Positions 4,561 through 10,291 of a stretch of 23,872 nucleotides of DNA are shown here, in pieces (positions within the stretch are counted from its first letter, which is position 1; the number at the start of each line of letters is the position of its first letter). Under the pieces are notes generated by a model. The model saw only the letters and a program-made list of their open reading frames with translations. It did not search any database and had not been told where the DNA came from. Source of the stretch: a virus; the IMG/VR virus record IMGVR_UViG_3300047361_000043, positions 1-23,872 of that record. One strand, 5' to 3'. The translations under genes and the position numbers were made by a program.

Positions 4561-4796
4561 AGAGTTATTGGATTAGAAGGATAACCTATCCCCCATCTCC
4601 CATTCAGGCAGCAACGGTGCTGCGGGAGAATGCTACGATATTATTCGCAGCGGAATCAGATGTGTTTGCATCTAGGGTTTTGTCCCGTCAACAATTACAA
4701 CCTTTTTGCCCTGTCGAAACCATGGCACCCCCATCAATGGAAGTGAGGGGAATCGAACCCCTGTCCAGAACAACAGACTTTGCAACCTCTTGAACA
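4560..4796 (-). ncRNA. ssrA: Circularly permuted (two-piece) tmRNA
   Basis: The transcript order is 3' half first. The T-arm AGGGG-TTCGATT-CCCCT (4746-4762) is followed by acceptor strand CACTTCC (4739-4745) and discriminator A. After a 5-base linker come the opposite acceptor strand GGGGGTG (4726-4732) and the D-loop signature GGTTTCGACAGGG. The two acceptor strands form 7 pairs (two G-U). CAGGGCA after the D-loop pairs with TGTTCTG before the T-arm, as tmRNA helix 2 does. Then come small pseudoknot-like repeats (GGG/CCC, AGATG/CATCT) and the tag frame ANNIVAFSRSTVAA plus stop, close to cyanobacterial tags such as ANNIVSFKRVAIAA. A helix-5-like stem (TCTCCC/GGGAGA) spans the tag end. tmRNA with SmpB rescues stalled ribosomes and tags products for degradation. 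Both outer ends are approximate. Confidence 0.9.
4604..4648 (-). other. tmRNA tag reading frame (14 codons plus stop)
   Basis: Starting at GCG (4646-4648) the tag reads ANNIVAFSRSTVAA and ends at TGA (4604-4606). The ending VAA fits the C-terminal degron type recognised by ClpXP. The frame stays open upstream for at least seven more codons, but those bases form the likely first pseudoknot. The 14-residue version is therefore preferred by length and similarity to cyanobacterial tags. Confidence 0.8.
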
Positions 4797-4802
4797 CTGT
4801 AT

Positions 4803-4831
4803 ATATTAGCACAGTGACTAGGTGCTGTCAA
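4803..4831 (-). promoter_or_regulatory. Promoter of the tmRNA-tRNA operon
   Basis: TTGACA (4826-4831), a 17-base spacer and TAATAT (4803-4808) on the minus strand. It starts 6 bases past the stop of the upstream gene. The predicted start near 4796 leaves a short 5' stretch before the tmRNA acceptor piece. Confidence 0.85.
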
Positions 4832-4836
4832 GCAAA

Positions 4837-5085
4837 TTAGTTGATACCAGAACCAGACATCCAAGTTTGTGGATCCAGTTGTGTAGTAGTCTTACCAGTT
4901 TTAGTGGCAATTTGATACATGACTTCGTGGATGTTAGTTGGAATACCAGTCTCTTCTTCTACCAACAAGAGTTGTTCTGCAACACAAAGATCAATTCTTG
5001 CTTTTAAAATCTCTTGGGTCTCGCTTAATGTTGCAGGTCCGAACCAAGGATCGTCTTTAAGATATTTTGGTGCAGGGAATGTCAT
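4837..5085 (-). CDS. Small soluble protein coupled to the lysozyme-like gene (82 aa)
   Basis: An 82-residue acidic protein (PAPKYLKDDPWFGPATLSET, then AEQLLLVEEETGIPTNIHEV) with a predicted helical centre and no membrane segment or cysteine pair motif. Its ATG overlaps the stop of the lysozyme-like gene (ATGA), so the two proteins are probably made in linked amounts. It could be a partner or immunity protein of the lysin, but no motif supports that. The tmRNA promoter begins just after its stop. Family not recognised. Confidence 0.75.
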   Translation of the reverse strand: MTFPAPKYLKDDPWFGPATLSETQEILKARIDLCVAEQLLLVEEETGIPTNIHEVMYQIATKTGKTTTQLDPQTWMSGSGIN

Positions 5086-5654
5086 ACTAGTTTTAGTTTA
5101 GCTTCGTAGTCATAGGCATAGATTTCACGGTTGCCTTTAATGCCCCACCCTAACCAGTAGTAAGCAGGAACCATGTATTGCGAGATAGAATATCCACGTC
5201 CTTCAAACTCTGGAAGATACCTTTGGAAGATAGGTTCGTTAATCATCCATCGAGTCTGACCAGATACACTGCTCGGATCACATTCATATTTAGCACAGAA
5301 ATTGCCAAGACCTCTGTATCTGTGAGGAGAAGTCCACTGGATCAAACCATACCCACCAGTCAGGCAGTTCTCATACGAGACACGAGCACCACCTTCACAG
5401 ATGTTGGAGATGAACTTACTCTCCTGCTTGATGTTGCCCATCAGTGTAGCAAGAGCATTCTTATCAGTAATTTTTGTTTTTTCCTGAAGTTGTGCCAATA
5501 CATACTGTTCCTCTGGAGTGCAGTCTTCACACTTCCACGTAGGTTCGTATTGTATTACAGGAATAGACACTGGTCCTTCTACTGGAGGAAGTGACGCTGG
5601 GATCATAAATGAGAGACCAGCAACAGCGATTGCTTGTGAGATCATTTTTTTCAT
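5082..5654 (-). CDS. Secreted phage tail-lysozyme-type peptidoglycan hydrolase (190 aa)
   Basis: The protein has an N-terminal signal or anchor (MKKMISQAIAVAGLSFMIPA) and a lysozyme-like domain from about residue 45. LMGNIKQESKF at 71-81 carries the likely catalytic glutamate (E78), and GYGLIQWTSPHR lies at 101-112. These are hallmarks of the phage tail lysozyme / Phage_lysozyme2 family. It should cleave the glycan strand of peptidoglycan, during entry or lysis. The signal sequence points to export, which suits an endolysin using the host Sec system. Cysteines at 42/45 and others could form disulfides. It has its own promoter (5668-5696). I cannot tell entry from lysis use. Confidence 0.82.
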   Translation of the reverse strand: MKKMISQAIAVAGLSFMIPASLPPVEGPVSIPVIQYEPTWKCEDCTPEEQYVLAQLQEKTKITDKNALATLMGNIKQESKFISNICEGGARVSYENCLTGGYGLIQWTSPHRYRGLGNFCAKYECDPSSVSGQTRWMINEPIFQRYLPEFEGRGYSISQYMVPAYYWLGWGIKGNREIYAYDYEAKLKLV

Positions 5655-5667
5655 TGCGACAGTGCCT

Positions 5668-5696
5668 ATGGTAGCATACTATCTAGGTAGCGTCAA
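5668..5696 (-). promoter_or_regulatory. Promoter of the lysozyme-like gene
   Basis: TTGACG (5691-5696), 17 bases and TACCAT (5668-5673) on the minus strand. It overlaps the last codons of the 77-aa gene. The transcript would start a few bases before the ATG at 5654, giving a very short leader. Confidence 0.6.
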
Positions 5697-5916
5697 TACG
5701 TTTGGGTGCATAATATGCCTGGTAGTATGCCACTATACCATCTGTCCTGTTGTTACCTTGAGATACCCAGTCATGACAGCATTCCACAATACTTTTTTGA
5801 CTGTGTACAGGAGTGCCATCTGGTTTGATCTCACTGCCAAATCTTTTGAGGAGAACAGCATAGACTTTAGAGCGAGTGTCCATGCGGTCGTCACTGTAGC
5901 GCCAATCATCTACCAT
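5683..5916 (-). CDS. Conserved cyanophage-type protein of unknown function (77 aa)
   Basis: A compact soluble protein (MVDDWRYSDDRMDTRSKVYA, then VECCHDWVSQGNNRTDGIVAYY) rich in conserved-looking tryptophan, cysteine and histidine residues. No membrane segment or known motif is present. It has its own promoter just upstream (5938-5966). The lysozyme-like gene follows 29 bases downstream from a promoter inside its 3' end. It is oriented away from the plus-strand block that begins at 5999. I recall similar short proteins in marine T4-like phages but no function. Confidence 0.75.
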   Translation of the reverse strand: MVDDWRYSDDRMDTRSKVYAVLLKRFGSEIKPDGTPVHSQKSIVECCHDWVSQGNNRTDGIVAYYQAYYAPKRIDAT

Positions 5917-5937
5917 AGTTGGGTAGCAACTGGGGTT

Positions 5938-5966
5938 ATTGTATCACGGATAACATGACATGTCAA
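5938..5966 (-). promoter_or_regulatory. Promoter of the 77-aa gene
   Basis: TTGACA (5961-5966), 17 bases and TACAAT (5938-5943) on the minus strand. The predicted start lies about 15 bases before the ATG. It sits back to back with the late-type site for the plus-strand genes. Confidence 0.75.
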
Positions 5967-5967
5967 G

Positions 5968-5974
5968 CTAAATA
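5968..5974 (+). promoter_or_regulatory. Late-type promoter for the plus-strand block
   Basis: CTAAATA on the plus strand, 25 bases before the first ATG, matches the T4-like late core (TATAAATA) except for the first bases. No sigma-70 promoter precedes this block, which fits late expression of virion genes. Confidence 0.5.
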
Positions 5975-5998
5975 ACTGTGTGGTAAAATTTAGATCAA

Positions 5999-6496
5999 AT
6001 GAAAAAAGTCTTTTTGACTTTTGGAATGCTACTGATGACCGCTTCTGCAGCAAATGCAGGCGGACTTGTATCAAAACATGCTTCAAGTGTTCAACTTACC
6101 GTTGACGCTGCCAGATCCCAAGCAACAAGAATTGGATCCTCGTTCAGTATTTCAGGTAGTAATATCGATACTACGGACGGTAATACTGCAGGTACAGTTT
6201 CTGTTGGTACTATCACCTCTGGTGTATATAACCCAGGAACTATTGCTGCTACCCAAGACACTGCTGGAACAGCATTTAGTTTCAGTCAGTCTTATACACA
6301 GGCTGATGCTGTGCCTCAAAGTGCTCCCACTACTGGTCTAGTACCTAACTTCAGTAATGTAACTTCTTACACTGCTGGCACAAAAGACACACTAGCAGGT
6401 ACTGTAACCAGTGCAGGTATTCTCACCGTGACGGCTGGTGGAGCTGGTACTACAGCTACAGGACAATTCGTAAGTGAGATCACTGTTATCGACTGA
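5999..6496 (+). CDS. Exported serine/threonine-rich protein, virion-type (165 aa)
   Basis: The product has a Sec signal peptide (MKKVFLTFGMLLMTASAANA). The rest is low-complexity and rich in serine, threonine, glycine and alanine, with beta-strand character (TAGTVSVGTITSGVYNPGTI, FSFSQSYTQAD, GTTATGQFVSEITVID) and no cysteine. It resembles fibre-like or surface-exposed extracellular proteins rather than an enzyme. It begins a block of three genes on the plus strand, all with signal peptides. The next gene starts 12 bases after its stop. Similar triplets occur in marine T4-like cyanophages near structural genes; the exact role is unknown to me. Confidence 0.75.
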   Translation: MKKVFLTFGMLLMTASAANAGGLVSKHASSVQLTVDAARSQATRIGSSFSISGSNIDTTDGNTAGTVSVGTITSGVYNPGTIAATQDTAGTAFSFSQSYTQADAVPQSAPTTGLVPNFSNVTSYTAGTKDTLAGTVTSAGILTVTAGGAGTTATGQFVSEITVID

Positions 6497-6508
6497 TGGA
6501 GATTCGCA

Positions 6509-6955
6509 ATGACCCATTTTGGAAAGACAATCATATATATTGCGATGTCTGCGGTGGGAGTAAGTCTTATTCCTGCCGCTGCTCTGGCGGTCCCCGTGGT
6601 TCCAAACTTCACACAGGGAAGTATGACGAGTCATACAGAAACCTCGCAGACGATAACTGAAACAATCAATAGCATGGACTACTCGACAGGATATCAATAT
6701 TCTGCCACAGGTTCAGGTGTTAGTGCTAGTGGGAATCTCTCCCCTGGTACTTCTAATACCAACGTAACAATAGATGGAGTGAATTCAACATGGACAGGAG
6801 TGGGATCAAAACCAAGCTTCACACAGACAACACCAGGACAAGCGTTCCAGTTTACAGAAACTTACAACGGACCAGGACTACAAAATCATACGATCATAGA
6901 AAGAGTAACAGAGGTTACAAGCATAACCGACACAACAAGTATCTTCTCACAATAA
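6509..6955 (+). CDS. Exported threonine/serine-rich protein, virion-type (148 aa)
   Basis: A signal peptide is present (hydrophobic core IIYIAMSAVGVSLIPAAALA). The mature part is rich in Thr, Ser and Gly (VVPNFTQGSMTSHTETSQTI, SATGSGVSASGNLSPGTSN). It contains FTQTTPGQAFQFTETYNGPG, which is similar in layout to AGTAFSFSQSYTQAD of the preceding gene. The two are therefore likely paralogues. The start ATG follows GGAGA at a good distance. The stop codon TAA overlaps the probable start of the third gene by one base pattern (ATAA). Likely a surface or structural protein; function unproven. Confidence 0.75.
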   Translation: MTHFGKTIIYIAMSAVGVSLIPAAALAVPVVPNFTQGSMTSHTETSQTITETINSMDYSTGYQYSATGSGVSASGNLSPGTSNTNVTIDGVNSTWTGVGSKPSFTQTTPGQAFQFTETYNGPGLQNHTIIERVTEVTSITDTTSIFSQ

Positions 6956-7740
6956 AAGCATTATGTCTATCTGCGCTAGCTGTAAGTGTAACTGCCCCTG
7001 TAAATGCCGAGACTGTGGGGGGTGTAAGTGCAACAGCATCCCCAATCGCAAATAGCTCTGGCTCGGTTACGAACCAAGCTATTCAGGTTTTACAAGGACC
7101 GTATATTACTAACACATATGGCGGTGGGATTCAATGTCAAGGTCCCACTCGTAACTTCACGCCATATGTAACAGGAAGTGCGTCTGCTTCCAGACCATAC
7201 GAAGATTATTATAACGATCCAGTATACGATATCAGTGATAACTTCGGTGCCTTCGATGATAATGGTAATGATATTGGGGATGGCATAATTGATAACCCTG
7301 GGGACATCCTCTTCCATAAGAGAACACGTACTGGACAGAAAGATAACTACAGTCTAGGTGTAGGTTTCTCTATGACCTGGAGTACACCTACCGATAAGAA
7401 ACTGCAGGAGTTATGTAAAGAAGCAGCTGCTTCTAACATTGCAATGATGCAACAAATAACTGCCAATAAAAGATTGGACTTTGAGATTGCGAGACTTAAG
7501 AATTGTGGAACTTTAATGCAGCAAGGAATTTCTTTTCATCCTAGAAGTCCTTACTATAAAGTGTGTGCTGATGTGGTAGTTAACAATGTTAATACCGTCA
7601 AGCAGCATAGACATTCTATTTCTTCTTCTTCTGACTCTTCGCCGCAACAGACCGAAGCTTTGCAATCGCTTCATTCCGAAGACGCTGCTCTGCTCGGCGC
7701 TCCGTTACAGATTCAACCTTTGGTTTCTTACCCCGAATAG
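6952..7740 (+). CDS. Exported virion-type protein with probable ATA start (262 aa)
   Basis: From the codon ATA at 6952 the product has an ideal signal peptide (KALCLSALAVSVTAPVNA). A beta-rich domain follows (GSVTNQAIQVLQGPYITNTY, GGGIQCQGPTRNFTPYVTG), then an acidic segment (DISDNFGAFDDNGNDIGDG). A helical part comes next (KKLQELCKEAAASNIAMMQQ, RLDFEIARLKNCG) and then a serine-rich tail. The frame is open upstream to an ATG at 6790, but that extension overlaps the previous gene and is very basic, so I reject it. No ATG, GTG or TTG exists at the right place. The protein type is common in T4-like cyanophages and probably structural. Its last 125 bases overlap the converging minus-strand gene. 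Confidence 0.75.
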   Translation: MKALCLSALAVSVTAPVNAETVGGVSATASPIANSSGSVTNQAIQVLQGPYITNTYGGGIQCQGPTRNFTPYVTGSASASRPYEDYYNDPVYDISDNFGAFDDNGNDIGDGIIDNPGDILFHKRTRTGQKDNYSLGVGFSMTWSTPTDKKLQELCKEAAASNIAMMQQITANKRLDFEIARLKNCGTLMQQGISFHPRSPYYKVCADVVVNNVNTVKQHRHSISSSSDSSPQQTEALQSLHSEDAALLGAPLQIQPLVSYPE

Positions 7741-8440
7741 CAGCAACCTTTTTCAGAACTTTCTTCACTGTAGGTTTGATTACCTTCAGAAGAATGTCAG
7801 CGAATGGTTTAGCAAGCAGTGCAGATGTAGTAGCAACTACAGCAATACCCCCAGTGGTGACCACAACACCAGTTGGGGGTAATCCATTTAATACTTGTGT
7901 AACGATAGGTACATCACCTACCTCTCGGATACATTGGTCTCCTACCAACTTGTATCCTAATACTTCTTTGCGTCCACTATCAAACAGGAACCCCACAGGT
8001 TCTTTATCTAACTGTTCTTGAGTAGGACATTCAATGTCTGCTGATGCTACTGGTGTCTTTGGTGCTGGTGGTGTATCTGTTTTTGTATCTGAAGGTGGAT
8101 TAGTTTTCGATCCTTTGTATGCAGGTACAGGAGATTCATTTGTAAACTTCAGCTGACCTTTATCATAATCCATAGGATTAAATGATGGTGTACCTGCATC
8201 ACAGTATACTTTGACACCTTTCGGATCTAATTCGTTGACATCAAAGTTATTTTTTTCGTTTTGTTCGTGTGCTTCTACACATCCAGGCATGTCCACGATA
8301 GGGACCCCAATCATATTAGTGACTGGGTAGATTGGAGGGACACTAGGAGTTCGTACCTCGGGAGCAGTCCATATATTAATTGGACCGATATCGAGTTCAC
8401 GAATATTAATACCCTCTGTACTAATGTCTGGGATATCCAT
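7616..8440 (-). CDS. Structural-type protein with C-terminal membrane and basic region (274 aa)
   Basis: From ATG 8440 the protein starts MDIPDISTEGINIRELDIGP. A beta/proline-rich part with two cysteine-containing motifs follows (DMPGCVEAHEQN, VYCDAGTPSFNPMDY), then a proline/threonine linker (SDTKTDTPPAPKTPVASAD). Next are a domain around FDSGRKEVLGYKLVGDQC, a hydrophobic stretch (GGIAVVATTSALLAKP) and a highly basic tail ending QKKKK. It has no signal peptide. The gene follows the 77-aa membrane gene after one base, so they are coupled. I recognise it as a recurrent cyanophage protein of the virion region without a proven role. An upstream in-frame ATG at 8461 lies inside the previous gene and is less likely. 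Confidence 0.75.
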   Translation of the reverse strand: MDIPDISTEGINIRELDIGPINIWTAPEVRTPSVPPIYPVTNMIGVPIVDMPGCVEAHEQNEKNNFDVNELDPKGVKVYCDAGTPSFNPMDYDKGQLKFTNESPVPAYKGSKTNPPSDTKTDTPPAPKTPVASADIECPTQEQLDKEPVGFLFDSGRKEVLGYKLVGDQCIREVGDVPIVTQVLNGLPPTGVVVTTGGIAVVATTSALLAKPFADILLKVIKPTVKKVLKKVAAIRGKKPKVESVTERRAEQRLRNEAIAKLRSVAAKSQKKKK

Positions 8441-8441
8441 A

Positions 8442-8675
8442 TTAGAATGGCAGTGCAGCACCTGTGGTAGAAGGCACAGAAGGTATCTCTGGCATAGCAG
8501 AGTCTATCATAGCAGGAAGTGCTTCTGTGATTGCTTCGGTGATAGCAGCAGTTGCTTTCTCCCTAGCACCTTCAATCAATGTATCCTTTTGAACGTAAAG
8601 ATAAGCACCACCCCCGAGAACAGATAGAGAAACTAGACCTGACAATAATGCGACACCATTAATAATCTTTTGCAT
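8442..8675 (-). CDS. Small membrane-anchored protein (77 aa)
   Basis: From ATG 8675 (MQKIINGVALLSGLVSLSVL) the protein has an N-terminal membrane helix or uncleaved signal. A helical segment follows (IEGAREKATAAITEAITEAL), then a proline-rich end (MPEIPSVPSTTGAALPF). A longer in-frame start at 8747 would add a basic stretch that overlaps the previous gene by 89 bases, so the inner ATG is preferred. It overlaps the upstream gene by 17 bases, and its stop is one base before the next ATG. Probably part of a small membrane or virion module; function unknown. Confidence 0.7.
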   Translation of the reverse strand: MQKIINGVALLSGLVSLSVLGGGAYLYVQKDTLIEGAREKATAAITEAITEALPAMIDSAMPEIPSVPSTTGAALPF

Positions 8676-8946
8676 GTTTATTTTCCTTTGGAGGTTCTTG
8701 TTTTGAATCGTCTTTCTTTTTAGCAGGAACGACACCGAACGTCGCAAGCGTCCCCGTGAAGACGCTGGCTATGAAAGTTGGATCGATGTTTTTTTGAGGA
8801 ATACCAGGAACAGTTACATAATTAAGGGTCAGAATTGTTGCTGACCAACCAAGTATAATAACTCGGACAAGAGTTGATACACCCTCATCCGCCCACTCAA
8901 ATTTGCTTTCCTTTTTGGCTTCCTCTTTCTTTGGATTTGAGTCCAT
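8659..8946 (-). CDS. Two-helix membrane protein of unknown function (95 aa)
   Basis: From ATG 8946 the protein reads MDSNPKKEEAKKESKFEWAD. Two hydrophobic segments follow (LVRVIILGWSATILTLNYVT and PTFIASVFTGTLATFGVVPA), then a lysine-rich tail. The charged ends and two short membrane helices resemble phage holins in size and topology, but no sequence motif proves this. A TTG at 8964 is an alternative start. The late-type motif at 8968-8978 is very close to either start. It is the first gene of a unit with the 77-aa membrane protein and the 274-aa structural-type protein. A lysozyme-like gene lies elsewhere (5082-5654), so a holin role remains open. Confidence 0.7.
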   Translation of the reverse strand: MDSNPKKEEAKKESKFEWADEGVSTLVRVIILGWSATILTLNYVTVPGIPQKNIDPTFIASVFTGTLATFGVVPAKKKDDSKQEPPKENKHAKDY

Positions 8947-8967
8947 GAGTAAAGAGTTAGGCAAAAC

Positions 8968-8978
8968 TATTTATTTGA
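8968..8978 (-). promoter_or_regulatory. Late-type promoter for the 8946-7616 unit
   Basis: CAAATAAATAG on the minus strand contains AAATAAATA, similar to the T4 late core. It overlaps the stop codon of the HExxH gene and lies 22 bases before the ATG at 8946. Confidence 0.45.
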
Positions 8979-9639
8979 TATAACCTTCTTTCTCTAGGTA
9001 TTCTCTAGTCAAAGGTGTTGGTTCATAGACTTCCCACATCTTGCCACCAGCACAAGCAGCAAGAGCATCCATAGTCATGTTCTCTGTTCTACCTGCCCAC
9101 TGTGCTTCTGCTTCCCAAGGTACAGCAGAATCAGGATAGGTACGTTCTGCTAAAACACGCCAGATCATAGGAACTTCATCCTCTGGTTTGATGATAGCAA
9201 TCAGACTATTGTCAATCGTTCCTGCCATACAATCTTGTGCTGCATGCCATCCTTCATGACGCATTACCATCATCAGGACTCCAGGACTACCCATGTGATC
9301 CTTATTGAGGAAGAAGTTATTGGAGACAGTATGGTATACACCACGATGCCCTGCAGGAAAATACTTCTCATCAGCAAGGAATACATTCACGCCAACTTGA
9401 TTGAGTGAGTGTAGGATGTTATGGAACTCACCAGTCACACTAGTAAAGTCTTCCATATCATTGTAATTGGATGAGATGTCAAGCATAGAAGTTACCTTTA
9501 CCACATCATCGGTGCATTCACCTAGCAGCATACACCCCATCGCATGTGGTGTATTGTAGTCAGTTTCTCTAATCGGTTCTGCTTGTGCAGGAATAACAAT
9601 CGCAGCTGCAGCAAGTGCAGCAAATAATGTTTTGATCAT
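8971..9639 (-). CDS. Secreted HExxH zinc metallopeptidase-like protein (222 aa)
   Basis: The protein has a Sec signal peptide (MIKTLFAALAAAAIVIPAQA, cleavage after residue 20). The motif MRHEGWHAAQD places an HExxH site at residues 128-132. The later segment PWEAEAQWAG (174-183) can supply a third zinc ligand (E176 or E178), as in gluzincin-type peptidases. Conserved-looking cysteines (36, 42, 137, and one near 195) suggest disulfides in the periplasm. It may cut a host envelope protein or mature a virion protein; neither is shown. It is transcribed from a promoter at 9663-9691. Signal and motif are seen; peptidase activity is inferred. Confidence 0.75.
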   Translation of the reverse strand: MIKTLFAALAAAAIVIPAQAEPIRETDYNTPHAMGCMLLGECTDDVVKVTSMLDISSNYNDMEDFTSVTGEFHNILHSLNQVGVNVFLADEKYFPAGHRGVYHTVSNNFFLNKDHMGSPGVLMMVMRHEGWHAAQDCMAGTIDNSLIAIIKPEDEVPMIWRVLAERTYPDSAVPWEAEAQWAGRTENMTMDALAACAGGKMWEVYEPTPLTREYLEKEGYIK

Positions 9640-9650
9640 GAAGTGATTAC

Positions 9651-9791
9651 TTATTTGTCCTCATTGTACCAGAAATCTTCCCAATCGTCAACGTCTGCTT
9701 CATAAATGGGACATGGTTCTTCAAAGAGCGTATCGTTTTTCATACGTCTAACTCGTTCTAATAGTTTTTTAATCTCAACATCTATATTCAT
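9651..9791 (-). CDS. Small acidic protein of unknown function (46 aa)
   Basis: The 46-residue protein begins MNIDVEIKKLLERVRRMKND, a charged helix. It ends in an acidic and tryptophan-rich tail (ADVDDWEDFWYNEDK). The frame overlaps the preceding gene by 17 bases and ends 12 bases before the next start. Its last 14 codons contain the promoter of the metallopeptidase-like gene. No family recognised. The clean composition and overlap pattern support that it is real. Confidence 0.65.
   Translation of the reverse strand: MNIDVEIKKLLERVRRMKNDTLFEEPCPIYEADVDDWEDFWYNEDK
9663..9691 (-). promoter_or_regulatory. Promoter of the HExxH gene
   Basis: TTGACG (9686-9691), 17 bases and TACAAT (9663-9668) on the minus strand, within the 3' end of the 46-aa gene. 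The predicted start lies about 17 bases before the ATG at 9639. Confidence 0.7.
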
Positions 9792-9939
9792 TGAGGGCAT
9801 CTAATACTTTGTTTAGAAAATGATGAGCACCATCATGCCATTGACCTGTCTTATCTTTATGACCGTCAGAATACAATTCTGTTTTCATTTGATAAACTTT
9901 TGCCAGGATATCATTCTTGGTCAATTGTGATCTCGGCAT
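9775..9939 (-). CDS. Small helical protein of unknown function (54 aa)
   Basis: From ATG 9939 the protein reads MPRSQLTKNDILAKVYQMKT, then DGHKDKTGQWHDGAHHFLNK. It is a soluble helical protein with several histidines. A longer in-frame start at 10002 would overlap the previous gene, so the inner ATG is preferred. Its end overlaps the 46-aa gene by 17 bases. AATAAATAAT lies upstream (9958-9967) and could be a weak late-type site. The pattern occurs in other marine T4-like phages as far as I recall; function unknown. Confidence 0.7.
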   Translation of the reverse strand: MPRSQLTKNDILAKVYQMKTELYSDGHKDKTGQWHDGAHHFLNKVLDALNEYRC

Positions 9940-9958
9940 AATGTAATCCTGTATTCTA

Positions 9959-10291
9959 TTATTTATTAAAGAGTCCGATGAAATATTCTGCATCAACAAC
10001 AACCAAAGGTTTCTTTCTATTCTTTTTCATGACTACGATAGGTTCATAGTCACCACAGTTTGATGCTGCCTGTTCGTATGCATCCCAGACATTGAGTCGT
10101 TCAACGTTCTTACATTCTACAGAGTGTGGGAACTTTTGTCTAGCTGCTCTTGCCATTATCAGGTCTTCCCCACCTGCACCCATAGACCGAGACTCGATGT
10201 CCTCTGGATGAACATCTAGCATCTCGATCAACATTTGTCTCACCCACTTTTGTAAGTTACGACCTTTCGCTTTAGCACTTTGTGTCTTCAT
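9959..10291 (-). CDS. Putative PD-(D/E)XK nuclease-like protein (110 aa)
   Basis: From ATG 10291 the protein starts MKTQSAKAKGRNLQKWVRQM, a basic helix. GAGGEDLIMA follows, and then PHSVECKNVE. The D43 ... E59-C-K61 arrangement, with a glutamate in the first helix, matches the core of PD-(D/E)XK nucleases such as VRR-Nuc or Holliday-junction resolvases. The 110-residue length is small but enough for a minimal domain. It may process DNA during replication, recombination or packaging. The ATG forms an ATGA overlap with the gene upstream. The fold is inferred from a short motif, so the call is moderate. Confidence 0.6.
   Translation of the reverse strand: MKTQSAKAKGRNLQKWVRQMLIEMLDVHPEDIESRSMGAGGEDLIMARAARQKFPHSVECKNVERLNVWDAYEQAASNCGDYEPIVVMKKNRKKPLVVVDAEYFIGLFNK

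Noticed and set aside
5178-5958. Plus-strand open frames opposite the lysozyme-like and 77-aa genes
   Set aside because: The minus-strand genes show a signal peptide, a lysozyme motif and promoters. The plus-strand frames have none of these.
6790-6951. Upstream extension of the 262-aa gene from ATG 6790
   Set aside because: It lies wholly inside the preceding gene in another frame, is very basic and unstructured, and would bury the signal peptide in the middle of the protein.
7569-7599. TTGACG-N17-TACCAC on the minus strand near 7569-7599
   Set aside because: It lies past the end of the minus-strand gene and would only make RNA antisense to the plus-strand gene. The -10 is poor.
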